Source of the DNA: Epiperipatus broadwayi
Lineage: Eukaryota > Onychophora > Udeonychophora > Euonychophora > Peripatidae
Direction of reading: 5' to 3'
DNA: 64,000 nucleotides
Assembly: GCA_028023455.1 (NCBI GenBank)
Contig: JAQFVV010000277.1
Coordinates: 1,114,001 to 1,178,000 of the forward strand
Positions 24,840-37,570 of the stretch are shown here, piece after piece (the first letter of the stretch is position 1; every line of letters starts with the position of its first letter). Under the pieces are notes generated by a model. It saw only the letters and a program-made list of their open reading frames with translations. It was not told the DNA's origin and searched no databases. Position numbers and translations under genes: made by a program.

Positions 24840-26580
24840 ATGCCCCTGTTTAGTTCATTATGGGTACTATTTTCACAAAACGCTACTGCCTACACATATT
24901 ACACTTCCCTATCCTCCACTTTCTCATTCCATCCTCCTTCCTTTCAACTCCATTTCCCCCAATACTCTATGTTTATAATAATGACTTTATACTGCATTCC
25001 ATTTATTTTTTTATTTACCTTCATTCTGTATTAACCTTCATAAACATTATTTTAAATCATTTATTTAGCTTTGCTTTTACTGACAAGCATGTATTTTGGA
25101 GAAAAAAAAATTTTTTTATTGCATGTTATTACTTCTCAAAAAACATTTCATTTATTCCCATATATCAACTCCCAAACCATTACTCCATTTAAATTATTAA
25201 TTTATTTATGTTCATGTCTAGATTCCAACAAAATCTCCATCTCATTTCTTTTTATGCCATTACTTTCTCTACAAAACATTTCATTTTATTTATCAAACTT
25301 TATCTCTCTCAGAATTTTTTAATTTTTATTTACTAATGTTTCATTTTTCACAATCTGAGTTTTGATTTATTTTCAGCACCTACAAGTCCATCCTGTTCCC
25401 TTTAAATTAATTAACCTAATATTTTTCAGGTGGTTCCTTTTTACTTCTGATGTCCTTGCTTGGACCAGAGAATTACAAGCCATTTCCATGCCAGAACTGG
25501 TGTTTTAGACGATTAGTTTCTGGTTTGAAAATATTACATTTAACATTTCTTTTTCTTTTACTGCTATATAATGATCTAGGTCTATCATTTCTATCCCAAT
25601 TATTTTGATCCCCATTGTAATTTATAATATCTAAAACATTTCTATTTCCTTCTCTTTCACAAAGTTTAAAACTTCTTTAGCTCCATACTCAAACCTTGTG
25701 CTGTTGAGTACTTTCATAAACTACCATTCTCCAACTTCTTTCCTTTCAGCACTTATTTTTATTCTTATACCTTTCTTGATCTTAGCAAGGTCCTCCATGT
25801 TCATTTTTATGTTTTTCACTTCCCTATCTTAATTCTGCTATCTCTATTCTTTCTATTTCCTTCTCACTATGTTCTCTTTCTAATACAGATTTATTTCATA
25901 TCCAGGCTTATCCTTTAAGTTAAATAATTTCTGTTTTTGGCTTAATTCTTGAAGCAACCTCATTTTCTGGTTTTTGTTCAAAATTATATTTCTTTTCTAA
26001 TTCACTTTTATTTGTAATATCTACACTATATTAGACTTACTTATCTCTATTTTTCCCTCACATCTCTTCTAATTTATCTTTTCTCATTATTAGCTTATTC
26101 AAATTTCTTATGTTCTCTAGTTTTTCTTTATTCTCTTGTTGTGCCATCCTAGTTTTCAACATTCATTATCTTACTTCCTCCATCAGCACTTCTATCATCT
26201 TATCTAAACTATCTTGTGCCACCATTTTGTTTTGTTTCCCAGATTAGTAATATTTTCTAGTTTTCACAATTTTTTTTGTTTTTTTTACTTTCTATTTCAA
26301 ATATTTTTTCTTAACCAAAGCAAGTGACCACTTCTAACCCCCTCAGTCTTTTCTGTCTCCACCCTATCCTCAATATCCCAATCTTCCTAAAATATCTATC
26401 TCTGTAAACTCTTTTCATTTAGATTTATTATAATTTGTTTACTTTTGTCTCTTCTCTTTCTGCACTATATACCCTTTTGTATTTACAATGATGCAATTTA
26501 GCATTTTTTTCAAAACCTTATTTTCAAATTTTTAATTCTACTTTAATTATGTTTATAATTGCTAGTAACTTAATGACAGT
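24840..26580 (-). other. LTR-element interior, possibly decayed gag region
   Basis: On the minus strand this stretch is purine-rich (long A/G runs) and shows interrupted Lys/Glu/Asn-rich frames, as an old gag region might. Stops are frequent and no zinc-knuckle motif was found. The + strand open frames at 24840-25322 are shadows of this purine bias. Confidence 0.3.
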
Positions 26581-26583
26581 TCA

Positions 26584-26600
26584 GCCCATGTTAGGCACCA
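26584..26600 (-). promoter_or_regulatory. Primer-binding-site-like sequence
   Basis: The minus strand reads TGGTGCCTAACATGGGC, two bases from the end of the right long repeat. Most tRNA-primed LTR elements start the primer-binding site with TGG at this position. The sequence looks like a CpG-decayed TGGCGCCYAACGTGGG type. Confidence 0.55.
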
Positions 26601-26602
26601 AT

Positions 26603-28439
26603 TGAACTGAATGGGAATGGATGGCTCTGACTATATAAATTTAAAAAATCTCAATCTACTCTAGCTGTACTTTCACTATTGCAGCAACTCAGCCCTTTAA
26701 GAAGAGAAGTCCAATACAGAAGGTGGATAAGACCAAAAGCACCTATAACCAGGCTGAGGCTATACAGAGTATAACCTGTTGCCACATTTCCTGACTAGAA
26801 CTTCTCAGCTGCTAAATTCAAACCCCTACCATCCAAAGCATTTTTATTTGATTTGAAGTAAATCCTCACGCATCTGCTAATCTAATCATAAGTTAGAATT
26901 AGCATGCTTAGATGACAGGTATACAATTTAGCCCTTGATCGATCTCTAGCTAGCACTGTTATTTAAGTATAGGGGAGACTAACCATAACGTATTGCTTAA
27001 TGCTTACTTTTAACTATAGACTATCTATTAGTGGCATAATTATCAAAGAGAACTGACCAAACAATAATTAGCAAGCAAATGATTTATTAAAAAAACTTCT
27101 AATCAAAAAAACATGTTAATAAAGAATATAATAAAAGAGCATTATAAGTTTATTTAAACATACTTCTAGCTGAAATATATAATAATAAAAAATACTATGA
27201 CTAAAACATTTAAATCTAAATACACACACATTGAAATATAAATTCATTACTCAATGGAAAATTGCACATATTAAAACATTATTAGAAAATTAAATATGGA
27301 CACACATACTGGGGTTTATTCTATATAATGACATAGGAGAAACTTAAAGATTGCTATGGCTATTAAAGTTCAACAAAGTTATTCGAACATGATCAGTTAT
27401 AAATGGGAATAAGGCAATCCATAGTTACCTAGGATTTTACACTTTCAAAGATACAACTCATTTTCTTCTGTCATATTGATCACCAACCATTTGAATTTTT
27501 GGACTCCACTAATGTTTTTGGCTTCTGGCTGATTTCCTACATTCACCAAGATAGATATTCCTTGACTGTTCAGCTTATTAAGTGGGAATGAATTCTATAT
27601 GGTGGGCTTCTGATGTTCTGGAGGACTCGGACTGAAGACAGGCTGCATATTCTGGTGACTAGCACTGCATGATCTTAAATGGTTCTTTAGTAAATGTGAA
27701 GACACCTTGCATGCTGGGGATGTTCATATCTTTTCCCTATCTTCTCATCTCTGGAAACTTCCACAGTAGTAGTATGAGTATAATCTTAATCTTAATGATT
27801 ATTATGAATGATGCTGGAATGGCCAACATTAAAAAAAACTGGACTGAACTGCTATGAATAGATTTTTCAGTCTCTTTATCCTCTTTATTGTCTCTAATTA
27901 TCACTCTGATCTAGTTTAATTAATTTACAAATTTTATTAATTACATTCCCATTGTGTTTTAATCTGCATTTTTGCATAAATTAATCTAGCCTTCAGATAA
28001 GATATCATCTTTAATCATTTTTCATTGTTTTCACTTAATGTAATTTAGAATTATTCCCTTTCTTATGTTTGTAGGCTGAGCAACTTTAAGTGGATTTAAA
28101 TTTATATGCCTTCCTTTCACATTTTAATTTAATTTTTATATACACATTTTTTTCTCCTTTAAGTTTATAAAAAAAAAGATAGTTTTAATGTATTACTTAG
28201 TTAATTTTCCCCTCTCCTTTTCCTATTTGCTCTTTAACTATTAAAACTTTTTTTAAATGATAAGATGACACAACGCTTTGTCTTTTGGTGATTTGCTTGC
28301 ATTTCTTAAAAAAAAAAAATTCTTAAATACTTTCTAACATATTTCTCTTTCTTAAAACTTTACTGGTTTCTTTTATGAATTTTAGTCTGAGTATTTAATA
28401 ATAAATGATTACACAGTAGCGCTATTCACCAGCAGTACA
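26603..28439 (-). repeat. Right LTR copy (5' LTR), ~1.84 kb
   Basis: Direct-repeat partner of 22328-24207 with many small indels. It carries a small 'caaaaaaacatgttaataaag' insertion block near 27100 absent from the left copy. LTR divergence is clearly visible by eye, so the insertion is old. Confidence 0.65.
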
Positions 28440-28445
28440 ATATAC

Positions 28446-28580
28446 ATATATGAACTTATCCACAAACAAAACTAATATATTACTATAATTCACAGGTTAG
28501 ATTTTTAAAGAATGCAAATGATTCTTTAAAAATCTAACACTTTAGAAATATATTAGTTAATCTGTGAATAAATTTATATG
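28446..28580. mobile_element. Small hairpin element
   Basis: An exact 18-bp stem (28496-28513 with 28521-28538; gttagatttttaaagaat) around a 7-bp loop, extended outward by imperfect arms (ctaatatatta, tcacag, tgaacttatccaca). It is the same family as the larger hairpin at 29605-29812. Confidence 0.7.
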
Positions 28581-29604
28581 TTTTATAACTATTTGTATAT
28601 ATTGATATGATAGCAATCAAAGCTTACTGAAACCATATAATCTACAATCTATTTTCAAGGTAACCTATATATATATATATAATAAGATAAGAGTCCAAAC
28701 TTATCTATGCAAGGAATCTTTAATCTGTTGTCAAGGGAACCTCTATAAATAGATGGAATCTACTTTCACTCTGGTTTAAGAACTTAATACAACAAAAAAT
28801 TTGACACTTGAATTATAAGATTGAGATTTTTTTTAATTCATAGAAGTTTAAATAAACCTCATTAAATAGGCAAATATAATCTGTTTTGAAAGTAGACTAA
28901 TAGTCCTTTTTAAAACTTTTAAACTGTTGCTATTTATTATGATTTAGATAATAAAAGTTTTTTTCCAACATTATATGTAATTTTGAGTCTATAATAATTT
29001 ATTTATTCAAACTTATTTTATCTGTGATTAATGTTATATTCATAGTCTTGACATATGTAATGGTTATGGATTATTTACAACTTATTAAAATTATTAGAAT
29101 GCATATATTTAAAGTTGTATGTGTGTGGAGATCCTGGTATTTTCAGTATTTAACTTATCTAATGAGTAAAGCTTATTCCAAAGTACATATGGAGTGAGAA
29201 AGATTGGTTTGCAATTTAATTGATAGTTATGATATAATGGAATTTGGAATGAAGGTTCACTTATAATAAAAAAAAAATTGAAATTTGCTTCATTATATAT
29301 ATTTTTGGAAATCAGGTAATTATTATTATATGCTATATATAGTAACTTTAAGACATTAAATTAATGAAAATGATTTCTAAATAGAAATTAAATCAACATA
29401 CATAATCTTCATTTGAAAAATTATAGAAGCCACTTTGAATATGATTCAGAGAAGTATTTTTTGTAATTATTCTGATTGGTTGAGATGTACTTTCATTCAA
29501 GTTTACTTAGATGTTACACGTGTCAATTTTATATATTTTATAAGCTCTATCATTCAGAAAAGTTATTATATGTGTTAATCACTAAAAGATATATAAGCTG
29601 TGCA

Positions 29605-29812
29605 TATAAATATATTCATGGAACAAAGAAGTCCAAATATGTTATTAAGATAATTCACAAGCTAGATTTCTAAAAAAAAAATCATTTAAATGAAATAATG
29701 CCTATCTTTTTTTATTTACAAATTCATTTGAATAATTTTTTAAGAATCATTTGTGAATTATCTTAGTAACATATTTGGACTTATGTGTTTTATGAATGGA
29801 TTTATATTCTTA
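29605..29812. mobile_element. Hairpin (MITE-like) element
   Basis: The left arm (29605-29692) and right arm (29727-29812) pair over 'gtccaaatatgtta', 'aagataattcacaa' and 'tcatttaaatga'-like blocks. It encodes nothing. Confidence 0.75.
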
Positions 29813-30319
29813 GCATCATATTTTTGATAACCTGCAAAATAATGTACATGTTCATTAAAATCATTAGAACTGTACATGCTAGTACCTTAAAATGTTTGCA
29901 TTGAATAGCTTAATTGTATTGTTACATAACACATGCATTTATTCATAGATGGCTTTATGCACAGCTTGAAGAATAAGTCAGATACCTTTTTACTGGGATA
30001 TTCTCTCTGTGTGTGTATGTATGTGTATATATATATAAACTCGATTCTTTGGAAAAAAATGTAATTTGAAACAGCATCAAGGGATTGTTGGTTGCTGGAA
30101 AAGTCTGATCTAAAATGATTGCCTTATTTATTTTTGGTACTCATATTCTCAGCTTTTTTAAGGTTAAAAGCTTTTAATCCAGAAAGCTTTATTTTCTAAT
30201 TCCTACCTTCCTAAATATTTTTTTAATAACAAATCCAATTAACTCCTGAAACAAAAATATCTTCTACAGGACAAATTGATTAGTCTGGTTTAATTTCTAT
30301 CCTATTTCTAATATATTTA

Positions 30320-30740
30320 ATAAATGTGTTTTACCAGTTTTTACTTATGGAGCTGAGCTTTGAACACTTAACAGAAGAGCAATACAAAGACTTCAGTCCA
30401 TGCAAAGATGTATGATAAATGCATGTTAGGAGTAACAAAAAGTGACTGAAGATGAAATACATGGGTGAGAGCACAAACAGATGTTACTTACATCATTGAA
30501 AGAGTTAAGATATTGAAGTGGTATTGCTAAAGAAGATGATAATAGATTGTCAGTTTAAATCTTAAATTGGATTCCAAGAGACTGCAAAAGTCTTAGAAAG
30601 AGACCACATGTGAGTTGGATAGTTGAAATAAGGAAATGTACTGAGGTGATAAGAATAAGAGAGGCTATAGAATGGAGATAGATAGAACTTGGAGAGATTT
30701 TCATCTTGCAGTGGATTGATGATGGTTGAAAATGATAATG
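30320..30740 (+). pseudogene. RTE-type LINE, 3' end of reverse-transcriptase ORF, broken
   Basis: Reading through several frame breaks, the stretch shows F-T-Y-G-A-E-L, T-L-N-R-R-A-I-Q-R-L-Q-S-M-Q-R, L-K-W-Y, K-R-P-H-V-S-W and L-Q-W-I-D-D-G. These are the C-terminal landmarks of RTE-clade LINE proteins (Y-G-x-E-x-W-x-L, R-x-x-A-M-L-G-I, R-P-x-x-R-W). Multiple stops and frameshifts show it is dead and 5'-truncated. The same remnant occurs at 32.5, 35.8, 55.6 and 58.2 kb. Confidence 0.75.
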
Positions 30741-30814
30741 TAGGTTATAATTGTATACATATGTTTTCTAATTCTTTTACCTTGGAAATAGTAACTGATA
30801 AATCAGAGCCATCA

Positions 30815-31390
30815 ACATGAGCATTAGTGATCAATGAATACCAGATTACAAAGTCAAACACTTTAGGCTAGTTTGTGACTATTAAATAATTAGAAACTAA
30901 CAGAAATCTTTTTGGTATTTTCTAATAGTCATTCATAGTCCTGCAGATATTAATGGTTCTTCAGTAGAATGATGTGTGTTGGATTTATTACTGTTGTCTA
31001 CAGATCCTAGACTAGTTTATGGCTGTGAAATAGTCAGAAACTAGCCTAGAATCTGATTAACATTCATAGATCACTTATAGTCATGCGGATGGCTCACAAA
31101 TAAAGTAATACACAATGGATTAAATTAGCATGAGTTATCAATGAATATCCTATAATAATATTAAATAAATCTCTAGATTAGTCACTAGTTGTTAAATAAT
31201 TATAAACTAGCCTAGAAATATGCTTAATACTATTTTCTGGAATTCATTGATCACTTATGTTTATTTAAATGGCCTACAAGTAAAATGATGTACAATGAGT
31301 TAATTATTACTAAAATGCAAATTATTACGATGAGTGATCAGTGAATACCAGATAGTAATGTCAAATATATCCTGAGATCTATTTGACCTC
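30815..31390 (+). repeat. Diverged tandem array, ~180-bp period, about 3.3 units
   Basis: Recurring blocks are 'tgatcaatgaataccag', 'ctagtttgtgactattaaata', 'gaaactagcctagaa', 'attcatagatcacttat' and 'aagtaaaatgatgtacaatg'. It directly follows the LINE remnant, so it may be a 3'-tail or satellite-like expansion. Confidence 0.65.
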
Positions 31391-32465
31391 ACTATCTGGT
31401 TCTCTAAAATCATTCTTACTTTTAGTAAATGAATTAATTACTCCTTTTAAATGAAGATTATATATAAATTAGAGGAATCTCTGTTTCTGATTTAATATTA
31501 TCATGTTGTGGCATCTAGCTGAACTGGATTAATTATAAACACTAGATATTGTGATGCTAAAACAATATATTATTAAACACTGGCAAATTTCAGTTGACAA
31601 TGTGTTAAGCATAAGGTTAGGAGGGCCCAAATCATGGTACATATGCAGCAGACTTAATAGAAATACATACACAATAGTTTATTACATCATTACAATATAA
31701 GCTGTACGAAAGTTGTTTGTGAAAAATTCATAATGGTGTATATTGTAGTTAAGCAATGAAAATAAATCATTCTATAAGAAAAAAAATTAATCAATTGCCA
31801 TTTTATATTTCAATGATTACAATATATATAACTGTAGAACTACTCTTCACACATGGGAGTGTGTGTCAATTTTTTAATGCATATGTGGAGCAGTTCCTTT
31901 CACAGTTATATATATTTATATATGATGTAAAAAACTCCTCCAGACAATTAATTGTACATAAATTCAAAGTTCGTTTGCCATGGAATAAAAATAATTTTAC
32001 ATAGGCTCATTAATAATTCAAAAAATTAAATTAATCTTATGCAAATATTTAATATGGTATACTTCTCTGGAAGTGTAAATATTCCAGTTGCCACTCAATA
32101 TATTATGGTGAAACCGGAGCAAATATATATGCAAGAATTAACTAGTATATCTCTTGGTACAATCATTAAAATTTTAACTCGGTTAAATCGTGAAAATGAG
32201 ATAGACCACATATTTAATCCTGTATGAAGAAAGAGATGATAGAAAATGAAAGATAAAAGAAATGTGGTTCTTTTATAATTCAAACTATGACCTCAACCAA
32301 CTTTCCAATAACATTCTGTTTTAAAACAATTGGAATTTTAATTAAATTGTTCAAGTTGCATAACATTATGTAAAATTAGCAATGAGAATGATATGAAAGT
32401 ACTGAAAACTTGCTTGAAAAATTAAAAAAATATTTGAAAATACTTTTTCTTTACATCAAATGAAC
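31391..32465. other. Intergenic, no assignable feature
   Basis: Two open frames (31756-32004 and 32039-32227 on +) are long for such AT-rich DNA but show no recognisable motif. No function is claimed. Confidence 0.4.
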
Positions 32466-32467
32466 TT

Positions 32468-32652
32468 TGAGAGTCTATATATCATCATCAACCATTATCA
32501 GTTCCCTATAGGATGAAAGTCTCTCCAAGTTTAATCCATCTTTGATCTCTAGTCTCTCCATTTCACTTTTGTACACTTTCTTATTTCATCCATCCATCTC
32601 ACTTGTTGTCTCCTCCTGGGTCTTTTACAAATTTTTATCTTATATATACATT
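32468..32652 (-). pseudogene. RTE-type LINE 3' tail, minus strand
   Basis: On the minus strand K-R-P-R-R-R-Q-Q-V-R-W-M-D-E-I-R-K is followed by the broken 'R...W...' end of the RTE reverse-transcriptase ORF. It is a short, 5'-truncated copy. Confidence 0.7.
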
Positions 32653-35147
32653 TTATACAATTTTTTGAAGAAAATTATAAAAATTTAAATCTAAACAACT
32701 GTTCTTATAGATGTGATGATTATGAAGATTCATATTTTCCTTTAACATTCTGCATATAATCATCTCCAGAGAATTGTCTAATATATATATATGTTATACA
32801 ATTGTCTGGAGAAGATAAATCGTTATTTGCAGCAAGTCAAAAAAAACATGAGTCCTCTGGATCCTCATATTTATAACAACAGCTGTAACAACTTTGGTTA
32901 GAAGTAAATGAGGACTTTAGCGTTAGGAAGTATTTATAGTAACTGATGGTTTCCTAGCAACATCACAGGTAAAGATATTTCTAGTATCTATATGGAAATA
33001 ATTTTATACTTTGCATTGCTTACATTATAAAACCATGAAAATATTTAATATTAAAATTAAACAACATTAATTAATTAATATATAATATTTTAAAGTGATG
33101 AACTTTCCAAGCACCACCTATATTAAATTTAATTGTTTCATAATATCTTATTGGAAAGCAGAAGAAAATGATTTTTTTTTCTGCTTTGTAGTGAGAATAT
33201 TTTAAAAGATTTAAATTAAATTTAATCTAAATTACTTGGTGAGATTATTATTCCAAAATATTAGATGTTAATTAGCGCTATTTAATTCTAATTTTAAATA
33301 TTTACAGATTTCAATTCTTCATTCCTTATTAAAATGAATATTTAAAGATTCTGCCTTGTAAATAGATTTACCATCAAAGCGGACTCTTGTAATTGTCATT
33401 GTTCCACTAGCTTTGTATATATATGTTGAATTAAATATTTACATGGTTTGTTATTATAATAAAGAATAGACATAATGAGATTATATTCATGTAAACAGAG
33501 GTAATTTTAGCTTTTGATGTTGCTAGTTTGCAATTCTCCTAAGGCTAAACAATTTTTCTCCATTAATCTATAATATCTATTTTGTTGAAGTTTTTTGGAA
33601 AAAAAAAAGATCCAGTAGCAGTTGAGAATGAATTCATTTTTTTCTGCTTTAAATTGAAATGATTATATTGTTAGACTTTTAATTTATTTTAAATATAGAT
33701 AATGTCTGAGTTCATCACTCCAAAATATTATATTTGTATGCAGGCAATCAAACCTTCAGATGTGTGGCACCATTTATCTAAGTTTATTAAAAAATCTTGA
33801 ACTAACACAATATAAAATCTTTCAGATTAATCTCCCATTGTACATATTTATCACCACAAACCCTTATTCATCAGATGAAGTAGAGGCTCTGAATACCTGA
33901 ACCATCTGCACAGAAATGAAAATCAGATTTTCTGTTTATGGATAGAGTATAAATACACAGTATATAATTCATTAATTCTTCAATATTCGTATTCCATAGT
34001 AGATGAAGATAATTAATATTCACATTATGGCAACAATTAGGAAATATGATCTCTAGAAATTTTCACTATCTTTCTAGTGGCAATATTTGATTACAAAAGA
34101 ACCAACCTCTTACTGGGCGTATTTCTGTCAATAATCTGATGTCATCAGTAGTCTTTAAAATTGAGATCCACCAAACATAATTATGTAAAATCTCTTGATT
34201 TTAATCACAATATTTAATTTGACATTAAATTTTGAATAAAACTTTAGCAGAAATTTAATTAAATTCTCCTTAGTATCAGCTTAATATTAATTGAGGAGGA
34301 CAAAGATTTTAATCAAAGCCATTTTTAAAATAACCTTGTTGTCAAATCAACACCTACATTTGCAAATAATTAATTAACTATTATAAATAATATTAACTAA
34401 TGTTTATTCATGCTCTCTATAAAAATTTTACTCACTTTCAAATGGCTCAAGTGGAGTACTATGATTGAACTTAACAGAATTTGCATTGCTATGTCTGATG
34501 AGGTTTCTGTTAGTGTTAAAGGCTGCTCATGTCATCAGTTATTCACTGAACCATACCAGACAAGATAATTATTCATCTAATGTTACTGTTTGAAAGATAA
34601 AAATTTCTGTAGTGGGTGCATATAAAAATTAACTTTAATAATAATGCATACACATGGTGACAGTCATATTAATGACAGATATATTGTCATCATGATCACC
34701 AATGGACCAAAACCTAAGATCAACACATTGACAAATTACAAGTATAAATCTATGTACATAATGCTTTATATTTAAAAAGTCTATATTTTTTTATTTCTAA
34801 GTATTCTGTGAAAGCATAATACAATGTTTTCATCTCAAATATTTTTCTTAAAATATCCAGAAGTTAGTGCACCATATGGAAAATAGATTACAGAATAAAA
34901 AATTAAATATACAGTGTGTTTAATTTACCTATGACAAACTTTTTCTATACAAATCATACCCTGTTATTGACAAGAGGTTCGGGGTTTTAGTCAACATAAA
35001 ACTGAAGTTAGTGGTTTTAATGCTATGAAAATGTTTATCATTTTATAATGCAAATGGAGTTGTAACAAATTCAGATATCACTAAATGCATATTAAAATTG
35101 GTAAGTGCTTTGGTGGCACAACAGACTATGATCAGTCTATGGACTTA
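32653..35147. other. Intergenic, old unassigned repeats
   Basis: AT-rich with no coding signal. Segments near 34130-34340 share wording with 38930-39060 and 43790-43950 ('catcag', 'aatttgatattaaa', 'agcaatta...taatt'), so an unnamed dispersed repeat is present. Confidence 0.4.
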
Positions 35148-35534
35148 AAATCACGTTTTTTTGCATGCCAAGATAATAGGTTAGTTGAATAAATGGTTAT
35201 GTCACCAAAAGGTACAATTGTTATGGGAATCCAATTTGCTGAATTATGATCAATGCTTCTGTAAATAGGGCCATAGATTCGACATGCATTGATATTATTT
35301 TGTATTTGGAGTAAAACAGCAAGCATGATCACATATTTGAAATCATGGTTTTTTACATGTCAAGATAATGGTTTAATTAAATAAATGGTTATGACACTAG
35401 AAGGTACAACTGTAATGGGGATCCAAATTACTGAATTATGATCATTGCTTCGGTAAATAGGGCCACAGATTCCACATGCATTGACATTTATTTTGTATTT
35501 GGAGTAAAACAGTAAGCATGATCACATGCTTGAA
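35148..35534 (+). repeat. Two-unit tandem duplication (~193 bp)
   Basis: Unit 1 is 35148-35339 and unit 2 is 35340-35534, with many shared exact blocks ('aaataaatggttatg', 'ctgaattatgatca', 'gtaaatagggcca', 'tgtatttggagtaaaacag', 'aagcatgatcaca'). Divergence is roughly 10 percent by eye. The duplication is clean and immediately adjacent. Confidence 0.9.
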
Positions 35535-35764
35535 GTTTTCTCTGTCTTTATATTTGAAACTCATAAAGAGCTTCATGAACAATGTGGAAGATCATCAAAG
35601 TTCACATTTTATAATAAAAAAAATCTATGCTTCACATCCGAGTATCCTACAAATATGGAATCAAGTGGGTTTTTTTTCTTCTCTGCACTTTAATAAAGAT
35701 TGTATAATGACACAAATCAATGATCTTTAGATCTTCTACTTTATTAATGTACTTCATTTTTTTA

Positions 35765-36215
35765 TGATCAATCTAGCACCAACCCTCAAAATCATCAAAT
35801 GCCAACTACAGATGGGATCAATCCATTATCATTCCCAATTATTATCAATCTTCTTTAGGATAAAGAGTATTCCATATATAATCCAGTTTCTCTGATCCAA
35901 AATCTTTTTTCTCCACATCATGCCAACTAACTTCTCTATTTTATCCATCTATTTCATAAGTAGTCTCTAAGTCTTTTAAATTTTTTTAGGAATCATTTAA
36001 AATTTCAATTATCATCATCTCATTAAGCAATATATCCAACTTGGTTTCATTTCAGTTTTTAATTCTTTCAATGATGTCTGTTTGCTCTCTTGCCCAAATG
36101 ACATATTTTACTTTTGATTCCTCCTTGTAACTATCAATATTTTCCATACTGCATTGAATGATTTGACATTTCTGAATTGGTCTTTTGTTAAGTGTTAAAG
36201 TTGCAAGCATTAATT
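35765..36215 (-). pseudogene. RTE-type LINE ORF 3' part, minus strand, broken
   Basis: The minus strand reads in order: A-T-L-T-L-N-K-R-P-I-Q-K-C-Q, then W-A-R-E-Q-T-D-I-I-E-R-I-K, then a K-R-L-R-x-x-Y-E-I-D-G-like stretch and a final decayed tail. These are RTE C-terminal landmarks. Several stops and indels are present. Confidence 0.7.
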
Positions 36216-37570
36216 TATATAGTAATAATTATGAAATGATTCCCTGAATCGTTTGATTCTCAGACTAATGAATCCTAGCATTAAACCTGAGTTTGAGTTC
36301 AGATTTTCTCTTCGTTTAGAAAAAAATTCAAAGTAATCTCTGGAAGAGAAAAGACCTATCCCCCCCCCCCACTCACACAGAGAAACATTGAGTCATAAGA
36401 CAATATTCAACATATTAGTCTGTTACTAGATAGAGAATGGCTTGTTTTTCTTTCTGGTTTTACACTTTACTAATTATAGCTAGGTCAACATTTTAAATTA
36501 CCAATAATTATATGAACTGTCTACCTGAAATAAAATTCCTAAGCTTGCTTTAAATTTCTTAGCTATCTATTCAGATGAATATGTTAATAATTGTAGTTAA
36601 GAGACCTACTTAATTATGTTATACCTATAGTTCAGTGTATATTAGACACATGTTTGAGGCAAGAATAAATTAGGGTGTTAATATTTCTAATGCTTACTAT
36701 ATATATACCTATATCATTAAAAGCCAGTCAACACTTAGACAATTCCAATGTCATTAACAATTTCACACTGTTGTCAAGGCAACTTCCTATTTAACAATAA
36801 AGCTAAAATAATGCAAAAACTAAGTCAAAAACATTATTATAATAATTTATAAATCATATTGTCAAAGAATCACATAAATAATCTTGAAAATAATACTCGA
36901 TGCAATATCTTCATCATTTTGTATCTGACAAATAGATCGGCACTGATATAAAAAATGGGTTCTATTTGCAAGTTTACTTAAATGATTCTTTGGGAATTTG
37001 ACTGAAACATTACAATAAGTTTGTAGACTTAGCTGTTCTGTTTACAAATTTGTATTATTAGAATTACATATTAGCTAAAATGTAATTTTTTATGGACTTA
37101 TTAAAATTATTAGCATATTTACATTTTAATATAAAAAAAAACTATGGTAACCATTTTATGAATCCTCACAATTACAAGAGAGTTATTGCCCCTGCATTAA
37201 GTTAGATGACAAAAATGGTTATCCATAGATTATTTTAAATATATAGATGTCCCATAAATTTTTAAAGTTTATTTGTAATATAAAATAAATTATCTACTCC
37301 ATGAGACTGCAGATTGTTTACCTTGTAATTACACACATATGGTTAAGCAAGGATTTTTTTCAAAAAATAAAATAAAATTAATCAAAGATTTGCTTTTATT
37401 ATTAGAGGATTCTATGTATTTTATTTATAATAGTAATTTTTATTAAATTAAGGAAGAATGGATAATTGAATTATGTTATTTCTCCTTTAGTTTGTTCAGT
37501 TTACATTAATTGTTTGGAAGAGGAAATTATTATTAAAAAGAATTGTTTATATTTAATGTTAATAAACATC
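36216..37570. other. Intergenic; fragment of a tRNA-SINE body
   Basis: The block near 36517-36550 ('ctacctgaaataaaattc', 'aagcttgctt') matches the SINE body at 39610-39670. A C10 run lies at 36361. Otherwise nothing is seen. Confidence 0.45.

Larger units (their letters stand above)
22328..28439 (-). mobile_element. Decayed LTR retrotransposon, internal region only ~2.4 kb
   Basis: Two ~1.85-kb direct repeats flank 24208-26602. Immediately inside the right repeat the minus strand reads TGGTGCCTAACATGGGC, starting two bases after the repeat end, a typical primer-binding-site position and sequence type. So the right copy is the 5' LTR on the minus strand. The internal region is too short for a full gag-pol and has no long frame on the coding strand. 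It contains a fragment resembling Ty3/gypsy pol on the opposite strand, which suggests deletion plus a nested or inverted piece. No clear target duplication is seen. Confidence 0.6.

Noticed and set aside
24860-25322. Overlapping + strand open frames of 83-110 codons
   Set aside because: They lie in a pyrimidine-rich strand opposite a purine-rich LTR-element interior; Phe/Ser/Leu composition with no motif.
31756-32227. Two moderately long open frames considered as a small gene
   Set aside because: No recognisable motif, no splice signals and AT-typical composition; no function can be supported.
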